Assembly (NCBI GenBank): GCA_038501195.1
Contig: JBBPUQ010000002.1
Location: forward strand, 4,449,501-4,513,500
Source of the DNA: Nemania diffusa
Taxonomy: Eukaryota > Ascomycota > Sordariomycetes > Xylariales > Xylariaceae
DNA length: 64,000 bases
Reading direction: 5' to 3'
Shown here: positions 12,766-22,766 of the stretch, piece by piece
How positions within the stretch are numbered: the stretch's first letter is position 1
Layout: the number at the start of each line of letters is the position of its first letter
Program-made: the position numbers and the translations under genes
Notes under the pieces: generated by a model
Seen by the model: only the letters and a program-made list of their open reading frames with translations
The model's database searches: none
Told to the model about the DNA's origin: nothing

Positions 12766-15015
12766 TTAGCCTGTAACTCTCCTAACCCAGAGTGTCGTGG
12801 GCTCGTACTCGGCGTCGCGATCGAGGCGCTTGTACGCCCGGTGGAGCTTGAGTCCCAGCTCGTAGGACTGGCGGTCGACGTCGGCGAGCTGGGTGCGCAG
12901 GTTTTCGACCGTGCGCTTCTCGCCCTCGCGCTTGCGCACGACGGCCTCCGACGCCAGGATATGGTCCGTCGGCATCATCTCCGTGATCTTGCGGATCGCG
13001 GTGTTGATGTTGATGCGCCGGTTCCCCAGCGCCTCGAGCTGCGCGTTGAGCTCCGTCACCCGGTCCTTGGCCGACGCCTCCGGCGGGGCTGGAGGCAGCG
13101 ACTTGTCGAGCGACCCGACGGATGCCACGCTGAGCGTCGAATCGTTGCCCTCGGGTATGACCTGTGCCAAGGCGCGCCGCCCGGCAGGCACGGCCTTCGC
13201 CGCTATGGCCGTTGGCGAGGCGCTGTAAAATGGAGATTCTAGGTTGATCTTCACCGGCGCTACGGGGGGCGATTTCGGCGCTTCTTCGTATCTTGAGACG
13301 GTGGGTCGTCCACGGCCGAGTATCGATATCTCTGGGAGTAGCTTGGGGGCGGGTGTAGGCGTGTCTAGTTGAGGGGGTATGGGCAACGGCGGCGCGTCTA
13401 GATCGATACTGGCTCGAGGAGTAGAGGTATGGTTTGACGTTGCATATGTGGTGATACTGAACCGGGAGGGTGGCTGTGACCATTCGCCAGAAGGGCCCCC
13501 ACTAGGAGCTTGTAGGGGAGCCGGATCGTAGTGTGTGTACTCGGGTGATGGAGAAGGCTCGGGGTGTTGTTGACCCGATGGTAGTTTTGCTGGTTTCCTA
13601 CGTATTGCTTTTGCGTTTGAAGTAATCTGCGGCGGCCGCGTTTGTGAAGCGATGGCAGGAGTTGGTTGCTGTCCTAGGGGGCGGTTGGCTCGAATGGCAT
13701 CCCCTGAGAAGGGAGGGGTTGGGTATGCTGATTGCGCATTCGAGGTAATATCGGGCGACTGTGGTTGTCGTAGTGACGACGCCGCACCTAGATTCGCGGC
13801 GCCACTCCTACCATGCTCAAGCGGGGGACTTTGTGTGGCAAGCTGTAGTGGCGATGAAGCTGTTTCAGACCCGTTAGACTCGATAGGAGAAAGCACGGGG
13901 AAACCTGGTCCAGCCCTCTTACCACTCCTCAGCGGAATTTTTAACGGCGCGACATGCTTGTTGTCTTTCACTGGCGGAACAATATTTGTTCGACCGCTAG
14001 CTCCTCTCCACTCCGGCCGTGCTGCTGGTTCGGGCTGAGGACTGGCACTGGATTGTCGCGGTAGACGTAGACGGTCGCGAAAAGAGGCTGGATTCGGTTG
14101 TGAGGGCCTGCCTTGGGCGGAGGAGGATGGTGATGTAGACGCTGCTCGGTTCGTAAGGTCATGTACATAATCGTGAGGGTTCACCTGAGACGGGCGGCCT
14201 TTTGTGCTGGTTGTAGGCTCACCGGTTCCAGGGTCCCAGCGCACGTCGTGACCGTAAGGCCGTTGCGGCGTGGTTCGGTCGCGTGACTTGGATTCGCGTA
14301 GAGCGTTCATGGCGGCGTCCGAGTTCTTTCTGCGCTCGCGGCGCATCATGGGTATATTGCTCCGAGCTTCAGTTCTCTTCGGGGCCGTAGTAGACTCCAT
14401 GGTGAGTTGGGATGTATCGACGGTTTCCTCGATGGGAGAGACGTCTCCAGGGTACGGCCTAGAATAAGCAGACACTATGTCAGCGTCATAAAAGTCGGGC
14501 ATTTGAGATCCCAAGATTGCCCAAAACGGATGGCCACGTGAAACGCCATGCTGTGTGCATTCGAGATTCAATCCAAGGGATCGAAGGAATGCTAGGTGCC
14601 ACACTAAAGCGAAACACTGCCCACGCGTCGTCGTCCGTACTTCGTTCTTAAAACAGCCCGACCGCCTTCTATTCCGTTTCCGACCCATTTATGCCTGCCA
14701 TGCATTTATACCTTACACCACCATACACAAGCAGAAAGCAGAAATCAGATTTGCTTACCCTTCTCTCGGTGAAGCGATATCAGGTGAACTCGGCGGCGAT
14801 ATCTCGAGTGCGCCGGAATTCGCAACCTCGTCCCTCAATTGACGCGCCGCAAAGACGGCGGCCTCGGGCGAGGGCTGCGAATACACGGAGGATACTGGGC
14901 GGCCATAGATGGAGTCACGCTGAGAGCCTCGGCCTGTGGGGGGCGGCTGCACGGGAGGCGCTGTCAAGTAATTTGAGCTCTGTTGTTGCGCACTGCGATG
15001 CTGTGGTGTCAGCAT
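12766..15015 (-). CDS. Low-complexity protein with C-terminal coiled coil, unknown function
   Basis: The model has exon 1 at 15015-14759 and exon 2 at 14458-12766, with an intron of 300 bp (donor GTAAGC, acceptor TTCTAG). Splicing keeps frame and gives about 649 residues. Most of the protein is disordered and rich in Pro, Ser, Thr and Arg/Lys, with many SP sites that could be phosphorylated. The last about 110 residues are strongly helical and charged (KDRVTELNAQLEALGNRR, MMPTDHILASEAVVRKREG, ENLRTQLADVDRQSYELG), ending in a compact basic tail. They are clearly coding and probably form a coiled coil. The C-terminal third of the DNA is GC-rich. I do not recognise the family. The start is uncertain: the ATG at 15015 has a good context, but an additional upstream exon (16243-16038) may belong to this gene. 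The 300-bp intron is longer than its neighbours and may hide a small exon. Confidence 0.65.
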
Positions 15016-16037
15016 CTTGACAGAGTAAAAACGAAGGTAGGTGGATGTTGTGTGGTAGTGTGGTTGTGTTAGTGGCGGTTTATAAGCGCTGTTCGGCCAG
15101 CGAATATGTAGAATAAGTAGCAACCTCTAAGCTAGGAAAACAATGCACGCATTAAAAAGAAATAGGTAGAGAAAGAAAAGGGTGAGTAAGTAGCACAAGA
15201 ATCGAACAACAATAGGGTATGTGTGTACAACAGGTTGTTGATAGGTATAGATGACAGGTGGTGGGCGCAGGTTGGTTGTTGTCAGCGAATCGTCAAGACG
15301 TCAAAACCCATGCTCCCTCCCGCACTCGCATTTGCGTTTACGTCGAGATTCAGCCCGCTCACCCATCGTCTGTGTTAGTTGGGTGCCTAGACCAGAAAGC
15401 GCCTAGATACCTACGGTAGGCACAGAGTAATTCGCTGGCGTGGTGTCGGCGTCCTGGACAGACTTGGATAAACCATGCAGAGCTACTGCAGGTGGTCGAT
15501 TTCTGGGGTCCGTTATCTTCTAAATTAAGGACCTGCTTTCCCCTGGCGCGAACTCCCCTCTCGCCCGCCTGTCATCAAAGCTTATCGTGGGGACCTCAGC
15601 TGAGTACTGGAGTTGGGAGCCGTACAGCACAATCATCATGCATGCATTCAAACATTCACCTCTTCACCTCTTTCTAGGAGGTATGCTGTGCTGTGCTGTG
15701 CTCTGCTCTGCTATGCCGTGTGTTGTAGGTAGGTATGTCGTAAACGGGCCGCCACTCATTCGACCCCCGTCCCTCACCTTCATCCCACGTCCGGACATCA
15801 GGGATGGTATGAGTCGCCTACGGGTACTGTGTGGCATCTCTTGGGGGATGGACAGAATAGGTGGATAGTGTACAGCATGCAATCCATCCATGCACGCAAT
15901 ATATCAAACTATTTGCACGCCGCCACTTCCTCCCAGCTCGTGTATTGGTTTTGTGGTGTTGTTGGGGGCAAGACGAGGAGTGAGGAAAATGAAATAGGTA
16001 TAGGGCCATGAATGAATGAATGAGTGAATGTACTTAC
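15016..16037. other. Leader/intron or intergenic stretch, about 1 kb
   Basis: There is no supported coding frame. It contains a pentanucleotide-type repeat (TGCTG/CTGTG/CTCTG units, about 15683-15717) and an ATGA/AATG tetranucleotide repeat (about 16008-16030). If the exon at 16243-16038 belongs to the gene ending at 12766, this is a long intron; otherwise it is its 5' leader or promoter. Confidence 0.5.
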
Positions 16038-16243
16038 TTCTCAGAGAGGTATTGGGCATCTTGTGGCGGTCTCCAAGCCGCAGGGCCCCCTCGGACTGCA
16101 TACTGATACTGACTGTTTCCGCCGCTAACGCCTCTGGCTTTCGGTATCGACGGCGACGATGAGTGTGCGTTCTGCCAGGCCTCCAGCTTCTTCCTGCTTA
16201 GGGTGGGCGTGGTCCCCTCTTTCTGCCGAAAACGATCCCACAT
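16038..16243 (-). CDS. Candidate isolated 5' exon, 68 codons
   Basis: On the minus strand an ATG at 16243 opens 68 codons plus two bases. The composition is protein-like (start MWDRFRQKEG, then LSRKKLEAWQNAHSSSPS, and GGPAAWRPPQDAQYL). It ends exactly at a perfect GTAAGT donor at 16037. A phase-compatible acceptor is GCAG at 14994-14993 inside the next minus-strand gene, which would join it to AQQQSSNYLTAPP with an intron of about 1.05 kb. That is long for this genome. It could be the true N-terminus of the gene ending at 12766, an alternative first exon, or a small separate gene. I cannot identify homology. Confidence 0.4.
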
Positions 16244-18330
16244 GTCAACGGCAATATGTAGACGAAAGCTTGTTGGTTGTTCAGGTTATCGTTTTGGGAT
16301 GTGCCCTTCGCCCCCAAAATGCTAGCTACCTAGTTGGGCTTGTGCGTATAGGTCGGTAGTGTGGATCGATCATGAGAGGGGAGAGAGAAGACAGAAGAGG
16401 GAAGAAGGAAGAAAAAAGAGGGGAGAAAGACGCGAACAAATGCGTTTTTTTAAATCTGATGTTGCTCGGCGGAATTACCGTGTATCTATCTCGACACACA
16501 CACACATCGATGGAGGCGGCTGAATGTTGAGATATGTTGTTGGCGGTTGCTGGTCGACGGTGAGCCGGGGGTTATTTGTTTTTAAAGAGTGGTTGCTTGT
16601 TGCACTCATGACGTGCCGCGCGCTTCAGTTTAGCGTTAGCGGTACCTAGGCTCTTAGCCGTAGGTATTGGCTGTGTTCTGTACGTACAGTATGCATACAG
16701 GTATTGGCCGCAGGTATTTATTTAGTCGAGGTCTTTGGTTAAGATGAGTAGAGGGATATGCTGTACTCGCTTTACTTAAGCTTTCTTCTTCGCGCAAAAT
16801 CCGTATGAACAAATGGATCCTATTTGACCTAGACGGTTGGTTCCATGTCACGCTAGCAAAAGGGGATCAGTGGCTGCAGATTGGGCTGCTGTAACCGTAT
16901 CGACTGCCTGAACTACTACTTGCAGTGCTACAGCGAGACATATGCGCATGTACGCATAGGTAACCCACATACTATGTACGTAGAGATTTTGAACACCTCT
17001 CCCGGTCTCTGGGGGGTCTGGGGCCTCGGCCACCCGGGCTCAGGAGTTCGGATTGCGGTGGGGCCCAATGGGAAGTTTGAAGATCTATCTAAGCAATCAG
17101 AGAAAATCAAACGAGAAGCTATTTGCCTTGGATTTCTCAATGGTGCGGCTTGCTTGCTCATGAAACTATGGCATTGTCTCCTTCCCACTTACATGCCGCC
17201 CATCTCCACTATTACGTCTCTACACCTGTGACCTACATACAAGTATGTACTGTACATACTTACCTAGGTCTGTACATTAGGATGATGTAGGTAGGTGGCG
17301 TAGGCTGTAGATAGGGATGTCGTGTGAGCGGTATGTAATCTATACTGGTAGTAATATTAAAAATTGGAAAATTCATTGAAAGTCGACGTCACCCGATGTA
17401 CAATTTTCGTACTGTACTGTAACATCATCCATCGTTATTGATTGGCTCTCACTAATTTCCAGGAACGTTGATAGCTGAGCTACACATGCACAGGCATTCG
17501 TTCTCGCCGGGGCAATCGGATTAAAGTCCCCTTCGCTATCTTCACTAAATAGCTCTGCACTATTCAAACAAGCGCATAATCGTTTCACATTCCCGACAAC
17601 ATCTAACCTACTACATACTACACTAGGTAGCGTAAGTAATGCCAGGGGTGCGCTCGGTATTATCTTGCGAGTGAAGCTTGGTAGAGTTCTCGTTTATTCG
17701 AGGGGCAAGTAGGTAGGGCCTGATGCGTGACCGTGCTATTCGTGGATCAACCATCTCGGTACGCATCCTTTCAAGTGTTAGGTAACTCAGTGTTAAATAT
17801 CCGATCCTAGGCAGCTGAACCAAAAAGAAAACTCCCTACCAGCATATGCAGCCTTTCCTAGTCCATTTTCGAATTTAACTTTTATATATGGCAGTTTGCA
17901 TGCATGTGCCTCTCTATGTGGCTTATATGTTGACAGTCAACACATGTATCTAGGTGTTCCAATAATCGTGAGCAGGCAAGAGCGTTTTAAGAGCTATTGG
18001 AGAGAGGATCGACCACGATAAAGGCTATGGCTTTGCAGCAACCACAACCGGATTTCAACGCAGTATAAACAAAGTTTAAAAAACCGGGGGAGCAGTTCGC
18101 ATTATACATAAACCAGCAGTTGGACCAAAATACAAATTTGCGAATGAAGCGCGTAGCTGCTATGCGTAGCCGCCCGTAGGCAATTAGAAGTGTGGCTTGT
18201 GGCGTTGAGTACTTATGGCTGTGACATGTCAGGTAACCGGGGGCGAGAGGGTGCTAATGAAGTGTTTTATTCCCCAATAGGATGGTGGTTTTTCATGGTG
18301 GTTGGAGGTATTTTTGTATTCCTCTTCCTA
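16244..18330. other. Gene-poor region, about 2.1 kb
   Basis: It contains a purine-rich GA tract at about 16373-16429, a short CA run at about 16495-16506, and several TAGGTA/TACCTA motifs (about 16645 and 17255-17300). Open frames such as 16881-17231 (+) and 17373-17588 (-) have no recognisable domains or splice-supported continuation. Confidence 0.55.
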
Positions 18331-18380
18331 GCCTTCGAAACCTAGCTGTACTCGCATAGTACAGCCTAGGCTTCGAAGGC
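18331..18380. repeat. Near-perfect long inverted repeat (hairpin)
   Basis: The left arm at 18331-18352 begins GCCTTCGAA and ends GCTGTACT. The right arm at 18358-18380 begins AGTACAGC and ends TTCGAAGGC. The arms pair over about 22 positions with one mismatch and one bulged base, around a 5-base loop (CGCAT). It lies about 240 bp from a tRNA-like gene. It may be a miniature inverted-repeat remnant or a structured transcript end; function is unknown. Confidence 0.8.
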
Positions 18381-18616
18381 ACACCCTCTTAAAAAGGAAC
18401 AGGATTTGGGGCATGAGTTTGGGCGCTATTCGAGTCCTGGTCGCCTCACAGAGTGGCCGTCTACTATATCGTACAGCGACGTACGTGACAAAAGTACACT
18501 CGGCTTCTAGGTCTCGAGTAGAGCTCACGCCCCCCCAATATATGCGTTCAACCAATCCGCGCAAGCCTATTGAGTGAATAAATGTAAGTTGAAAAAGAAA
18601 TCTGGAGAAAAAAATT

Positions 18617-18693
18617 GGACACGGTCGGACTCGAACCGACAACCCCGGATGCCAGATAATGAACCGGGCTGTTTCCAGTTACAACACGTGCCC
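18617..18693 (-). tRNA. tRNA-like gene, isotype uncertain (possible CAT anticodon, short intron)
   Basis: Read on the minus strand, a 7-bp acceptor stem pairs GGGCACG with CGTGTCC (one G-T pair). There is a D-arm with a GG-containing loop, a perfect T-arm (GTCGG TTCGAGT CCGAC) with a perfect B box, and a T7 pol III terminator directly downstream (plus-strand A run 18608-18614). The anticodon region is odd. CCCGG and CCGGG pair around a 15-base loop containing TTCATT, which would give anticodon CAT (18661-18659) with an intron of about 8 bases. That leaves a mature molecule of about 69 bases, short in the variable loop and without base 26, and with T rather than A at position 37. It may be a tRNA-Met relative, a degenerate copy, or a form I have folded wrongly. 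That it is tRNA-derived is well supported. Confidence 0.65.
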
Positions 18694-19330
18694 TTTAATT
18701 TGCTGTGAAAGGAATAATAATATATATAACTAACGCACAGAGATCCCTTACAGAACTGAGATTATAAAAAAAATTATTACTCTTATAAATAGCAGTACAT
18801 TAAAATGTCTTGATTCTTCCATTGTGCTCGCCGTAACAGTCAAATAAAAAAGATATGATTTTAGCCGGAATATTAACTACTAGTACATGTAGGTAAGTAG
18901 GTAGCGATAGGTAGCGCAGCTGAGGCTCCAAACTCGATTTGTGGATAGTTCTAGTCATATCTGCAATATGCAACTATCCCGATAATCACGGCTTAATATC
19001 GGAATAGGACTTGTTACCCACGAAAAAAAGCGGCCACTTGTGAGGGGCCATCTTTTAACGATTGTCAAAATACTGCCCCTCCTGGCCCGAGCGCTCATTC
19101 GCAGAAGCCGCAGTCACAAAAATTCGCGAGCCTCAGGAAATTTGACATCAACCGCTCGGCTCTACGGATTCGATCCCGACCGCCCTCAGCCGACCCTTTT
19201 CTGCAATCCGCGCCGGTCCATCCAATACGTGGCCGCCGCTCTCTTGAACACTTGACTAGACACGAGAACGAGAGGATTTCCGAAACGAGAAGGGCACCTG
19301 TCGAGTTTGCTAGGAACCACCCAAGGCAAA
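18694..19330. other. Intergenic, promoter side of eIF3m
   Basis: AT-rich, with TAGGTA motifs near 18890-18915. GC rises sharply from about 19070 toward the eIF3m start, consistent with a promoter and leader. No gene is seen. Confidence 0.55.
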
Positions 19331-20714
19331 ATGGCGGCTCCCCACCAGCCGCAGCTCGTCTTCGTCGATGGCAGCTTCGAGGAGTTGGCCCAGGAGATGG
19401 CCAACTTCCTCAACGTCGGCGACGACGTCAAGGCCCTCATCGAGAAGCAACAGAAGGACGAAGTTCTGAAGAAACTCATCATCGCCTCCCCGGCCCTGCA
19501 CTCCATCCCCGAGAAAGAGTTTGCCGGCGCATACAATCTACTAGTCTACCTCGTTCTTCAGAGCGAAAAGGCCGACATGTTCCTGTCCCGTGTCTGCGAA
19601 AACCTCACGAAACCCATCACTTCATCCCCTCTCAGCGGTCCCGGCCTGGCCCTCAATACCCTAACCACCATCTTCAACATGTTGAAGCCTGACGACGAAC
19701 TCCGATACAACGTCTTTATGGCCATCCTAAGGTTCCTCAAGCACCATGGCATGTTTGAGAACCTGAAGCCATACCTGAAGAGCCTCGACGATTGGATGGA
19801 GGACTGGGAAACCGAGTCGGATGACAGGCGTCAGACATACGAGGCTATCGCCGACACAGCTCGTGAAGCCGGCGATTCTTAGTGAGTGCTTACCTATTGC
19901 AGCCACCTAATGCCCTTGTGTCTAACATAAATGTCACAATAGTACCTCCTACCAGTACATCCTAAAGGCGCTACGCACCTTCGAAGATGACGAAGTCAAG
20001 TCCGAGGAAGCCCAGAAAATCGCCCTACGTGCCTTAAAGACTGCCCTTCTTTCACCAGCCCAATTCGACTTCCAAGATCTTCTGAGCGCGCCATGCGTCC
20101 AAGCTCTTGCGGAAACCCAGCCCGTATACTTCGAGTTGCTGACTGTATTCGCTGAGAAAGACTTGGAGGACTACAACGAGTTCAGGGAAGAACATGAAGG
20201 CTTTGTCGAGAAGGAGCATCTGGATACAGAGAAGCTGCAGACAAAAATGCGGCTGCTTACATTTACCTCGCTAGCTGCCCGAACGCAAACACGCGAAATT
20301 CCTTACGATGAAATTGCAGAGGCGCTACAAATCTCCCTGGAAGAGGTAGAATTGTGGATAATCGACGTGATCCGTGCCCAGCTAGTCGAGGGGAGGATGT
20401 CACAGCAAAAGAAGGTATTTCTAGTGCACCGCACAACATACAGAGTCTTCGGCGAGAAGCAATGGCGCCAACTAGGCGATCTTGTGGACACATGGAGAGA
20501 CACGCTGGCTAAGGTTACCGCCACGCTTCGCAAGGAGCAGTCGGGACTTGAGGCCCAGAAGAAACGCGATCTGGAAGAGGCCGAGCGGAAGCTAGCGAGT
20601 ACCGGTATCAGCTCTGGGCCCGGAGAACGGCGACGAGGAGATCGGGATCGCGTAGAGCGCGGTGACCAGAGTGAACGCAGACCTCGCAAAGAGCGAACCG
20701 ACGATGACGACTAG
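19331..20714 (+). CDS. EIF3M: Eukaryotic translation initiation factor 3 subunit M
   Basis: Two exons, 19331-19881 and 19943-20714, joined across a 61-bp intron (GTGAGT donor, AATAG acceptor), give 440 residues, the usual size for eIF3m. The N-terminal half is helical ([20 protein letters not shown], then [20 protein letters not shown]). The PCI domain lies at about residues 210-370 ([57 protein letters not shown] as the winged-helix part). The C-terminus is a highly charged Arg/Asp/Glu tail that is likely disordered. The protein is a structural subunit of the eIF3 complex acting on the 40S ribosome in the cytoplasm (family knowledge). The gene is convergent with UMP kinase. Confidence 0.95.
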
Positions 20715-21253
20715 ATGGCTTGCTCTTTTCTCTTCGCCTTTTTCGGTTCTCAGCTCTCAGTCGATTGCATAAGGGAAGGTCACTCGGCGTATGGCATGGC
20801 GATGCGGAAAAGGCTTTGTTGTAATGAATTATGCGAGTTTGGACTGCGGCACTCAGGGGAAATACCAAGATATATCCCCCTCTCAGCTGATGAGAAGCCA
20901 GCAATCTTGTAGAAGGTGACATACCACCTTATCTCGACCGTTGTCGAACTCCAATAAAGAATAGAGGCTGGTAAATAGTAAGAATATACACCAGAACCTG
21001 AGCAAATGTCCTCCAATTCGTCCAGTTTATATAATATGAAACCGTAAAGCGCTATCTAGACCGTTGACCTCGTATTACAATGGCAGCCAAACTTGGATAC
21101 TTCTAACTCGCATGATCAAGAATTTGTCTATCTCTGTGTTATACTCTATACCCCACGGTCGTCGTCGCGAGTGTTTCGGACAGTCTTCGTTCGTTACTCT
21201 AAATGTCTACCACGATCCATTTCTACGCCATCCCCACCGCCGCGAGGCCTCGC
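20715..21253. other. Shared 3' intergenic region
   Basis: 540 bp between the convergent stops of eIF3m and UMP kinase. No gene is seen; presumably it carries both 3' UTRs. Confidence 0.6.
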
Positions 21254-21931
21254 TCAAAAGCTGTCGCCCAGCCGCTTGGCCAGCTCGGCCTGGGTGGCGC
21301 GGTAGACTTCTTCGGGGGAGACGTCGGCGCGGACGCGGGCGACGCGGTCCTGCTTCTCGAAGTAGTCGACGACGGGCATGCTGGTCTCGACGAAGGTGCG
21401 GAAGCGCTTGCGGATGCTCTCGGCGTTGTCGTCGTCGCGGCCGCTCGTCTTGCCGCGCTCGAGGAGGCGGCGCTCCATCTCGGCCTCGGGGCAGTCGTAG
21501 AAGAGGACGAAGCGCGCGGGGCACACGGCCTCCTCGAACTTGACGGCCTGGTCGAACTTGCGCGGGAAGCCGTCGATGAGGAACTTGCCCTTGAGCGCCG
21601 GGGCGGGGGTTGTAGTTTCTGTGGTGGTGGGGGAGGAGGACATGGCGTCGCGCATGGCGTTCTCGAGGAGGGCGATGGTCACTTCCATAGGCACGATCAG
21701 CCCGTCCTTGATGTACGACTTGATCAGCTCGCCGTACTGGCTGCCCGCGCGGTTCTGCTCGGCGCGCAGGAGGTCGCCGGCAGAGAGGTGCGTGAAGCCG
21801 TATGCGTCGACGAGGCGCGCGCACTGCGTGCCCTTGCCGGCGCCCGGCCCGCCGAGCACGAAGAGCACCGTCACGTCGTCGGGGGAGAAGACGGGCGTCT
21901 TGCGGTTCTTGAGGTCGTCGATGGCAGGCAT
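21254..21931 (-). CDS. URA6: UMP/CMP kinase (uridylate kinase), Ura6-type
   Basis: A single exon of 225 codons starting at ATG 21931. The P-loop GGPGAGKGTQ is at about residues 28-37. The NMP-binding region follows (FTHLSAGDLLRAEQ), then DGFPRKFDQ, which is characteristic of the UMP/CMP branch. The short LID is ERGKTSGRDDDN, the UMP/CMP kinase signature. The enzyme phosphorylates UMP and CMP (and dUMP to some extent) with ATP in pyrimidine nucleotide synthesis; it acts in cytosol and nucleus in yeast. An insertion rich in Ser/Thr (about residues 98-110, SSSPTTTETTTPAPA) between the NMP-binding region and DGFPRK is longer than usual. The gene is GC-rich with strong third-position G/C preference. 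No intron. Confidence 0.95.
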   Translation of the reverse strand: MPAIDDLKNRKTPVFSPDDVTVLFVLGGPGAGKGTQCARLVDAYGFTHLSAGDLLRAEQNRAGSQYGELIKSYIKDGLIVPMEVTIALLENAMRDAMSSSPTTTETTTPAPALKGKFLIDGFPRKFDQAVKFEEAVCPARFVLFYDCPEAEMERRLLERGKTSGRDDDNAESIRKRFRTFVETSMPVVDYFEKQDRVARVRADVSPEEVYRATQAELAKRLGDSF

Positions 21932-22766
21932 TTTGTATTATTGGTTGGAATTTTCTGCAGTGGTGTTGGTTTTCTTTTCTCTTTCTTGTTGGGAAACCCT
22001 CGAGGGTTTATTTATCGAATGTTTAATCAAAGACGTCACTTGCTTCCGCCCCTTTCTTGAAGTTGGTAGATCGTTTCGTCGTGGGCTACACGAAGAGGGG
22101 GATGAGTGGATGGAAGTTGGCCGATAACAGGCGCTCAGGAGACGAGGGATACCGCAGTTCGATTCACGAGGTAGACTAATAACTAAAGGGACAGGGGGTA
22201 ATAGTCGAAATGGTAAGATGAGGTCTAGATTATAATTGAGGCAAAGGGTGGTATAATAAATAGGAGGAGGGGTATTCGTTATTTGTCTTCATGTGGTCAA
22301 TGATACAGTGCTGTACTTAGGTTCTACGAGTTAATCACTACTTTATGTATTATTTATGCAGAGGGAAACAGTCCTTACGTATAAAACGGGTTGTCACTAT
22401 CCGTTTCGGCAATCCCCCACTAAAGCTAAATTTATATAGACTACATATGTAGGTAAGCAGCGCATTGCCCTACCTGTGTAACGCCACCTGGGCAGTTACC
22501 TCTTTTCCAGCGATTGTTACAGGTAGGCTGGGAGTGTAAATTTACTTAAGCGAGTAAATATTTTTTTTTTTTTAATTTTATACTTGCAAGTAGCTGCTTG
22601 TTTCGCAAAAGTGTACGTAAAGTACTAGATAAATAGACCTAGAGACTGTTGTTGTATCATTAAATCTACCTAGTTGTTGGCTCCATATTCTCTGTACCTA
22701 CCCAGAGGCAACCCCTTTACCTTAGGTACCTCTTAGATTCCTTTCTCCCATCCCCAAAACAGCAGA
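21932..22766. other. Divergent promoter region, UMP kinase / SRPK-like kinase 1
   Basis: About 830 bp between divergently transcribed genes. It contains a T-run of about 14 bases near 22560-22574 and TAGGTA/TACCTA motifs (about 22450-22525 and 22670-22735). No coding frame is supported. Confidence 0.55.

Noticed and set aside
12754..13242. Plus-strand frame opposite the coiled-coil gene
   Set aside because: Antisense shadow of GC-rich coding sequence; composition is Arg/Val/Leu-biased with no domain.
21203..22060. Plus-strand 285-codon frame opposite UMP kinase
   Set aside because: Antisense shadow; the minus frame carries the P-loop and LID motifs.
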